From positions 1,116,001 through 1,180,000 of the forward strand of contig NZ_FRBW01000001.1 of assembly GCF_900142725.1 (NCBI RefSeq): a stretch of DNA of 64,000 nt, in the 5' to 3' direction. The notes under the pieces were generated by a model that saw only the letters and a program-made list of their open reading frames with translations, did not search any database and had not been told where the DNA came from. Positions 45,987-55,225 of the stretch are shown here, one piece after another (the stretch's first letter is position 1; every line of letters starts with the position of its first letter). This DNA is from Roseibium suaedae (GTDB lineage: Bacteria > Pseudomonadota > Alphaproteobacteria > Rhizobiales > Stappiaceae). A program made the position numbers and the translations under genes.

Positions 45987-46391
45987 ATGACATTTTCCCG
46001 GACGTTTCCGGCCGTCGCCATGGTCGCGGCAGGTCTGTTGTGTGCTGCTGTTCCGGCCCTTGCAGACGATGGACTGACCCGGACCGAATTGAACCGGGCG
46101 GATGTGTCGGGTGTCGATGGGCTCGAAGTGGTGGTCTCCCGCCTGGAAATTGCGCCGGGCGCTACGGTTCCTCCCCACAGTCACCCGGGAGATGAGCATC
46201 TGATCGTGCTGGATGGGGGAAGCCTGTCCTTGCCGGATGGCAAGGTGCTGGAGTTCAAGCCGGGCATGGCCATGATGTTTCCGAAAGGCAAGGTGCACGG
46301 CAACCTGACCAACACCGGTTCGGCACCGATTGTCGTCTACACGACCCATATCGTGAAAAAGGGCCAGCCGCTGACGATTCCTGCGGAATGA
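45987..46391 (+). CDS. Exported cupin-domain protein
   Basis: 134 residues from the ATG after GTGGAGGACCTTCAGA. Sec signal peptide ~1-27 (FPAVAMVAAGLLCAAVPALA-DD). Single cupin barrel with metal-binding histidines in VPPHSHPGDEHLIVLDGG (~60-78) and a final FPKGKVHGNLTNTG. Periplasmic; enzymatic or binding role unknown. Monocistronic. Confidence 0.86.
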   Translation: MTFSRTFPAVAMVAAGLLCAAVPALADDGLTRTELNRADVSGVDGLEVVVSRLEIAPGATVPPHSHPGDEHLIVLDGGSLSLPDGKVLEFKPGMAMMFPKGKVHGNLTNTGSAPIVVYTTHIVKKGQPLTIPAE

Positions 46392-46402
46392 TGCCTTTGT
46401 GA

Positions 46403-46853
46403 CCCCTCACCCGGCGCCTTGCGCCGACCTCTCCCGGTTTCGGGAGAGGTGGTGGGGAGGAGAGGTTTTTGAGTTTCTAAAACTCATTGGATGAGGCGGC
46501 GGTCGGGGCGTTCCAAGCGTTGACCGCATCGGACCTCCTTTGCCGTCAGATTCGGAAATACCTTTCTCCACACCGCAGCACACCCTCGCACCCTTGGGGA
46601 GAGGGCAGGGTGAGGGGGGGCTTCCGTCTGCGCTGTGAACCCTCACCCGGCGCTTTGCGCCGACCTCTCCCGGTTTCGGGAGAGGTGGTGGGGAGGAGAG
46701 GTTCTTGAGCTCTCTGAAGCACAACGCATGAGGTGGCGCTTGGGGGCGTATCAAGCGTTGCCCACTTTTGCCGTCAGGTCTGGCAATACCTTTCTCCATG
46801 CCGCAGCACACCCTCTCCCCTTGGGGAGAGGGAAAGGTGAGGGGGATTTAGAG
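46403..46853. repeat. Two tandem CCCTCACC-ended palindromic elements
   Basis: Copy 1 is ~46403-46620 and copy 2 ~46640-46853, period ~237 bp. Each begins CCTCACCCGGCGC, then GACCTCTCCCGGTTTCGGGA and GGTGGTGGGGAGGAGAGGTT. Each carries GCGTT..CCGTCAG and ATACCTTTCTCCA..CCGCAGCACACCCTC, and ends ..GAGAGGG..GGTGAGGGGG. Same family as 25780-26205, opposite orientation. It fills the 477-bp gap between two genes. Confidence 0.82.
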
Positions 46854-46868
46854 AGCCGCTTTCTGCGC

Positions 46869-47531
46869 TTACCCCAGAGCCTGCAGGCCCGTCAGGTCGT
46901 TCAGGACGGCGCTGGGGGCCAGATCCGGATATTCGTCCGGCTGACTGGTGCGGTTCATCCAGACGGTGCGGAAGCCGAAGGCTGTGGCGCCCGCAATGTC
47001 CCAGCGGTTTGAGGACTGGAACGACACGGCTTCCGGATAGATGCGGAAGTGGGTCGTGACCATGTCGTAGACTTCCGGCGCGGTCTTGTAGGTGCGCAGC
47101 TGGTGGACCGAGAAGATCTCGTCCAGAAGCTCCGTGATGCCCGCAGCCTTGGCCGCAGCCTCCAGCATGGAGGGCGACCCGTTGGAGAGGATCGCCAGTC
47201 TTGCGCCATCCTGCTTCAGCCGCGTCAGCACCTGCGGCACCTCCGGGTAGCAGTCCAGCGACCAATAGGCATTGAGAAGATCCTGGCGCAGGCTCTTGTC
47301 AGCGGAAGGATAGAGCGCGAAGGCGGTGTCCAGGGCTTGTTCCGTCAGCTCCCAGAAATCCTGATAGCGGCCCATGAGGGCGCGGACCCAGGAATATTCC
47401 AGCTGCTTCTGCCGCCAGACAAAGGAAAAGGTCTGCGCATCCGGCCCCATTTTCTCGGCATGTTTGCGGACCGCCGCGTGCACGTCGAACAAGGTGCCAT
47501 AAGCGTCGAACACATAGGCCGCATAAGCCAT
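46869..47531 (-). CDS. Haloacid dehalogenase, type II (L-2-haloacid dehalogenase)
   Basis: 220 residues from the ATG at 47531 (CCGGAGACCCCTGCG upstream). HAD motifs: nucleophile Asp in VFDAYGTLFDVHAAV (~7), LSNGSPSML (~115), Lys in RTYKTAPEVYD (~150), SSNRWDIAGA (~175). The FDAYGTL..SSNxWD pattern is characteristic of type II 2-haloacid dehalogenases, which hydrolyse short 2-halo acids to 2-hydroxy acids. Substrate in this organism not proven. Confidence 0.92.
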   Translation of the reverse strand: MAYAAYVFDAYGTLFDVHAAVRKHAEKMGPDAQTFSFVWRQKQLEYSWVRALMGRYQDFWELTEQALDTAFALYPSADKSLRQDLLNAYWSLDCYPEVPQVLTRLKQDGARLAILSNGSPSMLEAAAKAAGITELLDEIFSVHQLRTYKTAPEVYDMVTTHFRIYPEAVSFQSSNRWDIAGATAFGFRTVWMNRTSQPDEYPDLAPSAVLNDLTGLQALG

Positions 47532-47683
47532 CGCAGGGGTCTCCGGATCGGGAAAATCAGCAGGGGCAGAAGACAGCCTTAGCTGGCTTGCGTCAAGCCG
47601 GACCCTGCGCAGCCAAGGCGCATTTTGTCTCATCTGCGCCGGAAAAAGCCGAAATGAATCAATCCGGGCAGGGGATCATATCG

Positions 47684-48118
47684 TCAGCCGGCTGAGGGAA
47701 GGGTAATGCCGCCCTTTTCGTCCAGTGGCCAGAAGGGGTTATAGGCGATTTCCAGAAGGTGCCCGCCCGGGATGGTGACATAGCCGGAGTAGCCGCCCCA
47801 GAAGACCTTTTCCGGCCGCACGGTTGCCTCCGCACCGGCCGCAAGCGCTTCTGCATAGACGCTGTCGACCTCTTCCTCGCTTCTGGCGTTGAAGGCGATG
47901 GTCATGCCGCCGATGGTGTCTGCGGCCAGGGCGCGGTCAAGGTCCTTGGCCAGATGGGCGCGGCTGTAAAGGGCAAGGGCAGAGCCGTTCAGCTGGTAGA
48001 AGGCGATATGCTCGTTGCCGCCGGGCGCCTGGGTCCAGCCGAGCCCGTCCTCGAAAAAGCGGGAGGTCTGCTGGAGGTCGTCAACGGCAAGGGTGATCAG
48101 GCTGATGCGCTGTTCCAT
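47684..48118 (-). CDS. VOC-family (glyoxalase/bleomycin-resistance fold) protein
   Basis: 144 residues from the ATG at 48118. Paired beta-alpha-beta-beta-beta units: ISLITLAVDDLQQTSRFFED, then GGMTIAFNARSEEEVDSVY, and the C-terminal metal position GGHLLEIAYNPFW. Substrate unknown; many are annotated as glyoxalase-like without evidence. Confidence 0.85.
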   Translation of the reverse strand: MEQRISLITLAVDDLQQTSRFFEDGLGWTQAPGGNEHIAFYQLNGSALALYSRAHLAKDLDRALAADTIGGMTIAFNARSEEEVDSVYAEALAAGAEATVRPEKVFWGGYSGYVTIPGGHLLEIAYNPFWPLDEKGGITLPSAG

Positions 48119-48212
48119 GAGACATGTTCCTGCATTGATGAGGTGATTGGAACAAAATAGGAACATGCATTCGGAGTCAAGCCGCATTCATATCGGCAGA
48201 CAGGATCCAGTC

Positions 48213-49478
48213 TCAGCGTTCCGGTGTCGTCCAGTCGCTGTCGAGCTTCTTGCGCTCGCGCAGGCGCAAGGCCAGGCCGATGGCAACGCCGGTGCCGATG
48301 GCGATCGTCAGGTCCAGCAGCACGGTGAGCGCAAGGGTCAGGAGCAGAAGGAACTTGTCCGACCGCTTTGCCTGCATGTGTTCCTTCCACTTGTGCGGCT
48401 CGCTCATGTTCCAGGCGGTCAGCATCAGGAGTGCAGCAAGAGCGGGCATGGCGAGATAGCCGGCAAGCGGTGCGGCAAGCATCATCACCAGCAGGATCAC
48501 CAGAGCATGGATCATGCCGGCAACGGGCGTGCGGCCTCCTGCCCGGATATTGGTTGCTGTCCGAGCAATCGCGCCGGTGGCAGGCAATCCGCCAAAGAGG
48601 GACGAGGCGATGCTGGCAACGCCCTGGGCGGTCAGTTCCGCATTGGGCCGGTGGGTGCCGGAAATCATCCGGTCGGCCACCATGGCGGAGAGCAGGGACT
48701 CAACCCCGGCCAGAAAGGCGATGATCACCGCTGAGGGGAAGAGTTCGATGATCCGGTCGCGGCTGATCTCCGGCAGGTGGGGCGTGGGCAGATGGTCGGG
48801 CAGGGCCCCGAACCGGCCGCCCAGCGTGTCGACCGGAAGTCCAAGCGCCCAGACGGCGATGGACCCGATGCCCACAGCCACGATCAGGCCGGGAAAGCGG
48901 GGTGCCAGACGGCGCAGGCCGACGATCAGGAGCAGGGTTGCCAGGGCAATCAGCAGGGACGGCAGGCTCAGCGTGTCGCGCACGGCCCAGAGCGCCGAGA
49001 GCTTTTCCAGGAAGTCCGCGGGAACATGATCTGCCTGAAGACCCAGGAAGTCCTTGAGCTGGCTGGTGCCGATGATGACCGCAATGCCGATGGTAAAGCC
49101 GTTGACCACGGCCTCGGGAATATGGGCGATCAGGTTACCGGCCCGGAAATAGCCGCCGATCATCAGGATGATCCCGGCCATGAGCGTTGCCAGCACCAGG
49201 CCGTCATAACCATGCTCGGCAATCACCCCATAGACGACGACGATGAACGCACCGGTCGGCCCGCCGATCTGGACCGAGCTGCCGCCAAGGGCAGAGATCA
49301 GGAAGCCCGCGACGATGGCTGTGACAAGGCCGGTGGCCGGATCTGCGCCTGAGGCAATGGCGATGGCGAGGCTCAGGGGAATGGCCACCATGGCAACGGT
49401 GATGCCTGCGGAAAGATCCGCAAGGAAATCCTGCCGTGAATAGCTCTTGAGCGCGGAAACGAGCATGGGCTGGCGCAT
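48213..49478 (-). CDS. SulP-family anion transporter lacking a STAS domain
   Basis: 421 residues, roughly 100-150 shorter than typical SulP proteins. The membrane core is complete (ADLSAGITVAMVAIPLSLAI, GGPTGAFIVVV, GVESLLSAMVADRM, GGLPATGAIARTATNIRAG, ~12 helices), but the protein ends at LRLRERKKLDSDWTTPER with no STAS domain. Compare the STAS-bearing SulP at 18630-20216. Possible truncation, or a natural STAS-less subfamily; the clean stop argues against decay. Anion substrate unknown. Confidence 0.88.
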   Translation of the reverse strand: MRQPMLVSALKSYSRQDFLADLSAGITVAMVAIPLSLAIAIASGADPATGLVTAIVAGFLISALGGSSVQIGGPTGAFIVVVYGVIAEHGYDGLVLATLMAGIILMIGGYFRAGNLIAHIPEAVVNGFTIGIAVIIGTSQLKDFLGLQADHVPADFLEKLSALWAVRDTLSLPSLLIALATLLLIVGLRRLAPRFPGLIVAVGIGSIAVWALGLPVDTLGGRFGALPDHLPTPHLPEISRDRIIELFPSAVIIAFLAGVESLLSAMVADRMISGTHRPNAELTAQGVASIASSLFGGLPATGAIARTATNIRAGGRTPVAGMIHALVILLVMMLAAPLAGYLAMPALAALLMLTAWNMSEPHKWKEHMQAKRSDKFLLLLTLALTVLLDLTIAIGTGVAIGLALRLRERKKLDSDWTTPER

Positions 49479-49722
49479 GAATCGGGCCTGGATGGTGCCG
49501 CAGGGCGGGGGAAGGAGGTCTCATCAAAGCCGATGGCATCCCGGGCCGCAAGCCGTAGTATTCCCCATAGGGCGCATTTCTGGAAAGAAACTTCGCCTCC
49601 CGTGCGTCTACCGGAACAGGTCCTGCATTTTGACGCATCATGGGAAAGGTGTGTTGACGGACAGCGGGGAAGGGAGTTCTTTCGCTTCTCCTAATCACGA
49701 AAATCTGGAAGCGAGACAGACA

Positions 49723-50580
49723 ATGACCGGCTGGAGCGAAACCTGGACCTGGATTGACGGCACATGGCACGAGGGCAACCCGCCCATGATGGGACCGCGC
49801 TCCCATGCTGCCTGGCTCGGCTCCAGCGTGTTCGACGGTGCCCGCGTCTTCAGCGGCGTGATGCCGGATATCGATCTGCATTGCCAGCGGGTCAATGACA
49901 GCGCCGTGGCGCTGGGCCTGAAGCCGACCATGAGTGTCGGCCAGATGGTTGAGCTGACCCGGGAAGGGGCGTCGAAGTTCTCTCCGGACAAGCAGCTTTA
50001 TGTGAAGCCGATGTACTGGGCCGAGAGCGACGGTCCGGGGGTCATCGCCGGTGATCCGGACAGCACCCGCTTCTGCATGTGCCTGTTCGATGCGCCGATG
50101 GCTCCGGAAGGGGCTGCGAACTCCTTGACCCTGTCCTCCTTCCGCCGCCCGACGCTGGACTGCATGCCGGTCAATGCGAAGGCCGGCTGTCTTTATCCGA
50201 ACAACGCCCGGGCCATGCTGGAAGCAAAGGCGAAGGGCTTCGACAATGCCATCGTTCTGGACATGCTCGGCAACGTGGCCGAACTGACCTCTGCCAATGT
50301 CTTCATGGTTAAGGAAGGTGTGGTGCACACGCCGGTGCCCAATGGCACGTTCCTGAATGGCATCACCCGGCAGCGCGTGATCAGCCTGTTGCGTGGCGCA
50401 GGTGTCACCGTTCACGAGCGTTCGCTGCGCTATGCGGATTTTCAGGACGCGGATGAAATCTTCTCGACCGGCAACTACAACAAGGTGGTCCCGGTCAACC
50501 GCATTGACGAGCGTCAGCTAGAGCCGGGTCCGGTCGCAGCCCGCGCACGCCAGCTCTATTTCGAGTTCTCAAAGGCGTAA
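49723..50580 (+). CDS. ilvE: Branched-chain amino acid aminotransferase
   Basis: 285 residues from the ATG at 49723; ~90 upstream codons of the open frame overlap the opposite gene's promoter and have no ribosome site. Fold-type IV PLP enzyme: GSSVFDGARVF at the N-terminus, the PLP lysine K153 in PVNAKAGCLYPNN, the Glu in GNVAELTSANVF, GITRQRVISL, and STGNYNKVVPVNRI. It transfers the amino group between glutamate and leucine, isoleucine or valine. Fold and motifs also fit D-amino-acid aminotransferases, but the EGxR-type N-terminus favours IlvE. Confidence 0.9.
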   Translation: MTGWSETWTWIDGTWHEGNPPMMGPRSHAAWLGSSVFDGARVFSGVMPDIDLHCQRVNDSAVALGLKPTMSVGQMVELTREGASKFSPDKQLYVKPMYWAESDGPGVIAGDPDSTRFCMCLFDAPMAPEGAANSLTLSSFRRPTLDCMPVNAKAGCLYPNNARAMLEAKAKGFDNAIVLDMLGNVAELTSANVFMVKEGVVHTPVPNGTFLNGITRQRVISLLRGAGVTVHERSLRYADFQDADEIFSTGNYNKVVPVNRIDERQLEPGPVAARARQLYFEFSKA

Positions 50581-50763
50581 GCTGCCATCCAGACGGGATG
50601 TGATCTGCTTCAGGATCCGGGCGGCCTCTTGTGAGTGGCTTTCCCGGATCAGCTGATCCAGCGCATCGACCAGATCCGCCTTGCCTTCTGCCAGCAGCTC
50701 CTGTCTGAGGCTTTCCCAGTCGGTGGCCTTGTGGGCTTCAGGGCCTTTTCCGCTCTGTGACAT
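50569..50763 (-). CDS. Small helical protein of unknown function
   Basis: 64 residues from the ATG at 50763; a TTG 7 codons earlier is possible. Its last 12 bp overlap the end of ilvE on the other strand. The sequence is charged and helical (WESLRQELLAEGKADLVDAL, then DQLIRESHSQEAARILKQIT). Ribosome site GAAAGGGACTGATCCC. No recognised family. It could be an antisense artefact, though its amino-acid composition is protein-like. Confidence 0.45.
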   Translation of the reverse strand: MSQSGKGPEAHKATDWESLRQELLAEGKADLVDALDQLIRESHSQEAARILKQITSRLDGSLRL

Positions 50764-50821
50764 GGGATCAGTCCCTTTCTCCAAAATCCGGGTCTGGCCG
50801 TTTCAATCAGGCTGCCGACGG

Positions 50822-52051
50822 TTACATGCGGCTGCCGTTACGGCTTCCGCCGGGTGCCGTCAAGGCTGCAGCCACAATCAGGGCTGCGGTGGCCGCAAGC
50901 GATGCGCTGGTAAAGTCGCCGGACAGTTCGTGCAAATAGCCTGCGAACCACGGGCCGAGCGACTGGCCAACGCCGAAACTGGCCGTCATTACGGCTAGGA
51001 TCCGCCTTTGGTCGCCCCGCGTCAAGCGGCGGGCCTCCATCAGACCCATGGCGGTGATGCCCATGAAGGTTGCCCCCAGAAGAGCTGCCGCCAGCAAAAT
51101 GCCGACAGGGGAGGAGCTGAAGACGCTCAAGGCCACGCCTCCGGCTTCAAGCAGGCAGGCCAGTGCGATGGAGCGTCCGCCGCCGATCCGCTGGACGATC
51201 TTGTTCCAGATGTAGATGGACGGAGCGGCTGTCAGCCCCACCACGAGCCAGGAGGCCGCTTCCAGTCCGGCCAGCGCAGGCGCTTCGCGGATAATCACCG
51301 CAATGAAGGTGGCGGTGATCACATAGCCGAAGCCAAAGAGCCCATAGGCGAGGATCAGCCGCTTCAAGGCGGGAGGGGTGCCGGGTCTTGCGGCCGGCGT
51401 CTCCCTGACGGGGGCAGAAGACGCGCTGCCTGGCGCTGCCCGCTTGTGGTCTTCGCCCGGTATCAGAAGGGCGACGGCACCGGCGGCAATCAGGGTGGCA
51501 ACGCCCGAGGCATTCCACAACCCGTCCCAGCTGGCACCCGTTCGGTTGAGCACCGCGACCAGAATGGCGGAGAAGGCGATACCTGCTCCCACTCCAGAGA
51601 AATAGAGCGCCGACAGGCCGGGGCGTCCCAGAAAGGCCAGCCGGTCAAGCACCAGCGCAGAGGCAAAGACCAGGGCAAAGGCACTGGCAAGTCCGGAGAC
51701 GAAGCGCAGGAGGCTGAAGAGCCAGACATCCACACCGGTGCCAAAGGAGGAGAAGGCGGGAAAGCTCATCGCCATGGAGGTGAGGCCGCTGACCGCCAGC
51801 GCCCCGAGCAGCCAGGCGCGCCGGCTGCCCGGCAGGCTGCCCATGGAGGCGGCGAGGGCGCCCAGCAGATAGCCGATGAAATTGGCGGTGGCGATCTGGC
51901 CGGCCTGAGCGGGTGTCAGCCCGGTGCCTTCGACCATGAAGGGCAGGATCGGCGTGAAGACAAACCGTCCGATGCCCATCGCGGAGCCAAGGGCAATCAG
52001 GCCGCCTGATGCAAGGCGCAGGGCAAGGAACCGGGAAGCGGGAGAGGACAT
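50822..52051 (-). CDS. MFS transporter, YbfB/YjiJ family
   Basis: 409 residues, 12 predicted membrane helices. Begins with SGGLIALGSAMGIGRFVFTP typical of YbfB/YjiJ proteins, then LTPAQAGQIATANFIGYLLG. A basic cytoplasmic loop lies near 205-225 (GEDHKRAAPGSASSAPVRET). Substrate not known for this family. It lies 71 bp beyond a small gene on the same strand. Confidence 0.88.
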   Translation of the reverse strand: MSSPASRFLALRLASGGLIALGSAMGIGRFVFTPILPFMVEGTGLTPAQAGQIATANFIGYLLGALAASMGSLPGSRRAWLLGALAVSGLTSMAMSFPAFSSFGTGVDVWLFSLLRFVSGLASAFALVFASALVLDRLAFLGRPGLSALYFSGVGAGIAFSAILVAVLNRTGASWDGLWNASGVATLIAAGAVALLIPGEDHKRAAPGSASSAPVRETPAARPGTPPALKRLILAYGLFGFGYVITATFIAVIIREAPALAGLEAASWLVVGLTAAPSIYIWNKIVQRIGGGRSIALACLLEAGGVALSVFSSSPVGILLAAALLGATFMGITAMGLMEARRLTRGDQRRILAVMTASFGVGQSLGPWFAGYLHELSGDFTSASLAATAALIVAAALTAPGGSRNGSRM

Positions 52052-52194
52052 GGGCGAGATCTGCGCATGCGGAAAGGGATAGGGCTTGAAGTCGTCGCAT
52101 GGTGGACGGCCCGTGGCAAGCGAAGATGATCGGGCCCCTCGCAGCCAAAGACCCTGCCCGGCCGCAGCCGGACAGGGGAAACGTGTGCTGGCCG

Positions 52195-52743
52195 TCAGGC
52201 GGCAGCGGAATCCTTGTCGGCGCGCAGCGCTTCCAGGATGTTCTGCGGGGAAGACGCGCCATACGGGTCAGTCTCGCAGTTGTCGGAGAAGCCTTCTTCC
52301 ACGAACATCTTCTCGATGGCACCGTTGTTGATCACGGCTGCATAGCGCCAGGAGCGCAGGCCGAAGCCCAGGTTGTCCTTGCGAACCAGCATGCCCATCT
52401 TGCGGGTGAATTCGCCCGATCCGTCCGGAATGAGCTTGATCTTGTCGATGCCCTGGGCCTTGCCCCAGGCGTTCATGACGAAGGCGTCATTGACGGAGAT
52501 GCAGTAGATCTCGTCGATGCCTTCGGCCTGGAACTCACCATAGAGCTTCTCGAAATCCGGCAGCTGGTAGGTGGAGCAGGTCGGGGTGAAGGCACCCGGC
52601 AGGGAGAAGAGGATGACGCGCTTGCCGGAGAAATAGTCGGCAGAGGTCTTGTCTTCCCAGCGGAACGGGTTCGGGCCTTCGATGCTTTCATCGCGGACGC
52701 GGGTGCGGAAGGTCACGTCGGGAACGTTTCTTGCGATCATCAT
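52195..52743 (-). CDS. Peroxiredoxin (Prx5/AhpC-TSA type)
   Basis: 182 residues from the ATG at 52743 (CCGGAGTGAC upstream). The peroxidatic Cys is in PGAFTPTCSTYQLP (~53), with the conserved Pro/Thr/Cys triad and the distal Arg of the family. It reduces hydrogen peroxide and organic peroxides with thiol or glutaredoxin partners. Cytoplasmic. The tail after SPQNILEALRADK is short, with no fused glutaredoxin domain, so it is the single-domain form. Confidence 0.92.
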   Translation of the reverse strand: MMIARNVPDVTFRTRVRDESIEGPNPFRWEDKTSADYFSGKRVILFSLPGAFTPTCSTYQLPDFEKLYGEFQAEGIDEIYCISVNDAFVMNAWGKAQGIDKIKLIPDGSGEFTRKMGMLVRKDNLGFGLRSWRYAAVINNGAIEKMFVEEGFSDNCETDPYGASSPQNILEALRADKDSAAA

Positions 52744-52986
52744 GTCACTCCGGGGCTGGGCGCCTGGCACTTCCGGGAGGTGGAAAGGGGCGCCGGTTTG
52801 AAATTGCTTGGGCAACTGCAGCACAGAAAAGGCTTGGGGACCGGGAGGGAACCTGAAGGCCTGACGGAACTTGCCGCAGCGCAATTGTGCGCCGCAAAAT
52901 AGGGAGGCTGCCCGGTGTCTGTCAATTCGGCTCGGGATTTTTAGCAGGAAGCATCCCCAGTCCGTGACGCCTGGCCCTGAAACGCC

Positions 52987-53022
52987 AAAGGCCCTGCAGC
53001 GGTTGTCCGCGGCAGGGCCTTT
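52987..53022. terminator. Hairpin between the peroxiredoxin start and the exported Cys-rich gene
   Basis: AAAGGCCCTGC..GCAGGGCCTTTT with a ~13-nt loop, 20 bp after the stop of the minus-strand gene at 53043. Likely its transcription end point. Confidence 0.7.
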
Positions 53023-53042
53023 TGGAACCTGTCAGGCAGCGA

Positions 53043-53381
53043 TCAGCGTGTGGCCGTCCCAGCCGGGGCGATTGCTGCTTCCACCCGTTTCGCCTTGCGA
53101 AGGCTTGCGCTCTTCATGGCTTCCAGCTGAGCCGGCGGGATTGTCGAACTGCGGGCCTTGTGGGTCTGGTCGCACTTCTTCAGGCTCTTGGTGTAGCACT
53201 CGTTCGGGTATCCCGAGGTCTTGTCGTTACACCAGCCGATCCAGTTGTTGTAGCACTCACCAAGGTTGTTACCCATGCCCGGTCCGGCAGAAGCGGAAAG
53301 GGTGGAGGCGCCGAGCAGCATTGCGCTTGCAGTGAAGGCACAGGCTGCGGATCTGGTCAGGCTTTTCAGGGTCTGGGTCAT
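53043..53381 (-). CDS. Small exported Cys-containing protein of unknown function
   Basis: 112 residues from the ATG at 53381 (GGGAGAAGACA upstream). The larger open frame around it (340 codons) is mostly antisense to the nuclease gene and is rejected. Signal peptide ~1-32 (FTASAMLLGASTLSASA). The mature part has four cysteines in GECYNNWIGWCNDK..NECYTKSLKKCDQ, which would make two disulfides, then a basic helix. Own terminator downstream. Function unknown. Confidence 0.72.
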   Translation of the reverse strand: MTQTLKSLTRSAACAFTASAMLLGASTLSASAGPGMGNNLGECYNNWIGWCNDKTSGYPNECYTKSLKKCDQTHKARSSTIPPAQLEAMKSASLRKAKRVEAAIAPAGTATR

Positions 53382-53517
53382 TGTCTTCTCCCAAGTGTTG
53401 GTGGGGCGGGGGCCCCGGTGCGCGGGTCCGCCGCGCTGGGAAAAGAAATAGGCGATCGCCGGGGAGGGCGATGTGATGGCGGTCACGGAAAACGCTGTTG
53501 CCCGCTTTTGTGTGGCT

Positions 53518-54210
53518 TCAGCCCGGAGCCCGCCATCCGGCAGCGATCGCCTCGTCTTCCGAGCAGAACCAGCGTTCGCCCCTCGATGGATCGATCCGGG
53601 TGCGCTCATAGCTGGGCGACCAGGGCGTATGATAGATCTTGCCGTTGCCGGAGATGTTACCCTTGATCGGGCAGCCTTCGGGAGCGGATGGATCATTCTT
53701 CTGGCTGCCGCCTTTGCTGGCCACCTGCCATTTGCGGGCGCGGAACTCCCACGGCGCCTGCGCCTTCCCGGCAAAGAGCCCCGCATGGTCCCTGCGGGCC
53801 AGCTCTTCTTCCGCAACATAGGCGAGCGAATATTTGCGGAAGGCAAAAGCATGGCCAAGGCGGACCATCTGGGCGTTGATGTCACGGCCATTTGCGTAGC
53901 AGGTGGCAAGCCTGCGGCCATAAGCATCCTGTTCTGTGCCCCGGCACTCGACATGTCCTGCGGCAACAAGTTTCTCCAGCGCGGCCTTGGCGTCCTTTCC
54001 GCAGCGCGTCTCCTTGCCTCTGGCCGACCGGCAGGTCTGCGCCATCTCCGGGGCGTCGATGCCATTCAACCGCACATGCTCTCCGTCGAGGACGAGCGTG
54101 TCGCCATCGATCACGCGAAGGGATGGGGTGGCTTGGGTGCTGCTCGAAATGAGTATTTCAGCCAGGCCAAGGAACAGGGCCATCCGGAGCGGTTTTGCCC
54201 GCAGGAACAT
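53518..54210 (-). CDS. Exported thermonuclease-family nuclease (SNase fold) with C-terminal extension
   Basis: 230 residues, signal peptide ~1-27. The SNase core runs ~30-150, with catalytic residues suggested by [10 protein letters not shown] (Asp/Arg region), [19 protein letters not shown], and [13 protein letters not shown] ~60-residue C-terminal extension follows ([38 protein letters not shown]), as in rhizobial ExoI-like proteins. Two C-terminal Cys may form a disulfide. It cuts DNA or RNA, or acts on another phosphodiester, outside the cytoplasm. Confidence 0.87.
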   Translation of the reverse strand: MFLRAKPLRMALFLGLAEILISSSTQATPSLRVIDGDTLVLDGEHVRLNGIDAPEMAQTCRSARGKETRCGKDAKAALEKLVAAGHVECRGTEQDAYGRRLATCYANGRDINAQMVRLGHAFAFRKYSLAYVAEEELARRDHAGLFAGKAQAPWEFRARKWQVASKGGSQKNDPSAPEGCPIKGNISGNGKIYHTPWSPSYERTRIDPSRGERWFCSEDEAIAAGWRAPG

Positions 54211-54571
54211 GCGTTTCGTCCTAAAATGCGAATCGAGAGGTCTCTTTGATCCGAGCCTGAGGCCTCAGTCCGCATCGGTTCAACACCTGCCCCTCAAATG
54301 GCCGCTAACCCGGCAAGTGCGCTGTGGATGGACGTTCCAGGTACAAAGACGTGAAAGGCTGAACCCCCAGCGCATATAAAAAAACAAAAATATTTTTTTA
54401 TTTCGCCTTAGGGACATTGCCCCGTCACGAAGACAGCCCTAAATTGCCTCTCGACGCGGCGGCTCGGTAGAAACCCGGATGGACGGGGGCGGGCTGGCGC
54501 AGGTCCAGAAGACTTTGGAGGCCGGGCCCAGGGGCGCGGTCTCAGAGCCACGGAATCATAAGGAGAGTACA
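54211..54571. other. 361-bp divergent region before sodB, AT-rich palindrome
   Basis: Contains a strongly A/T-biased inverted repeat (54376-54401, ATAAAAAAA..TTTTTTTAT) about 170 bp upstream of the superoxide dismutase start. It could be an UP element or a metal-regulator (Fur/Irr-like) site. No gene seen. Confidence 0.4.
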
Positions 54572-55171
54572 ATGTCCTTCGAACTTCCCGCACTGCCATA
54601 TGCCTATGACGCTCTCGGCCCGTACATGTCGGCTGAGACCCTCGAGTTCCACCACGACAAGCACCATCAGGCTTATGTCACCAACGGCAACAACCTGCTG
54701 AAGGACAGCGGTCTGGAAGGCAAGTCGCTGGAAGAGATCGTCAAGGAAAGCTTCGGCAAGAACGCCGGCCTCTTCAACAACGCTGCCCAGCATTACAACC
54801 ACGTTCACTTCTGGAAGTGGATGAAGAAGGACGGTGGCGGCAAGTCCCTGCCGGGCGTTCTCGCTTCCAAGTTCGACAGCGATCTGGGCGGCTACGACAA
54901 GTTCCGCGCCGACTTCCTGGCTGCTGGCGCTGGTCAGTTCGGCTCGGGCTGGGCCTGGGTTGCTGTTAAGAACGGCAAGCTTGAAATCATGAAGACCCCG
55001 AACGGCGAAAACCCGCTGGTCCATGGCGCAACCCCGATTCTGGGCTGCGACGTGTGGGAGCACTCCTACTACATCGACTATCGCAACGCCCGTCCGAAGT
55101 ACCTCGAGGCCTTCGTCGACAACCTGATCAACTGGGACTACGTCCTGGAGCTTTACGAAGCCGCCGTCTGA
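54572..55171 (+). CDS. sodB: Superoxide dismutase, Fe/Mn type
   Basis: 199 residues from the ATG after AAGGAGAGTACA. Metal ligands: H27 (first His of FHHDKHHQAY), the His of NNAAQHYNHVHFW (~74-80), and the Asp and His of GCDVWEHSYYIDY (~160-170). It disproportionates superoxide in the cytoplasm. Fe-type features (AAQHYNHVHFWKWM, GQFGSGWAWV) suggest iron or cambialistic use. Followed by the terminator and repeat element. Confidence 0.95.
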   Translation: MSFELPALPYAYDALGPYMSAETLEFHHDKHHQAYVTNGNNLLKDSGLEGKSLEEIVKESFGKNAGLFNNAAQHYNHVHFWKWMKKDGGGKSLPGVLASKFDSDLGGYDKFRADFLAAGAGQFGSGWAWVAVKNGKLEIMKTPNGENPLVHGATPILGCDVWEHSYYIDYRNARPKYLEAFVDNLINWDYVLELYEAAV

Positions 55172-55196
55172 GACACGCGCTTCTGAGCGATCATGG

Positions 55197-55225
55197 AAAG
55201 GCGGTCCCAGCGGATCGCCTTTTTT
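55197..55225 (+). terminator. First copy of the sodB terminator
   Basis: AAAGGCGGTCC-CAGC-GGATCGCCTTTTTT, an 11-bp stem (one G-U pair) with a T-run, 25 bp after the sodB stop. It is near-duplicated at 55432-55459. Confidence 0.9.

Noticed and set aside
53043..54065. 340-codon minus-strand frame overlapping the nuclease gene
   Set aside because: Only its last 112 codons, starting at 53381 with a ribosome site and signal peptide, look like a gene. The rest is the nuclease gene in a wrong frame.
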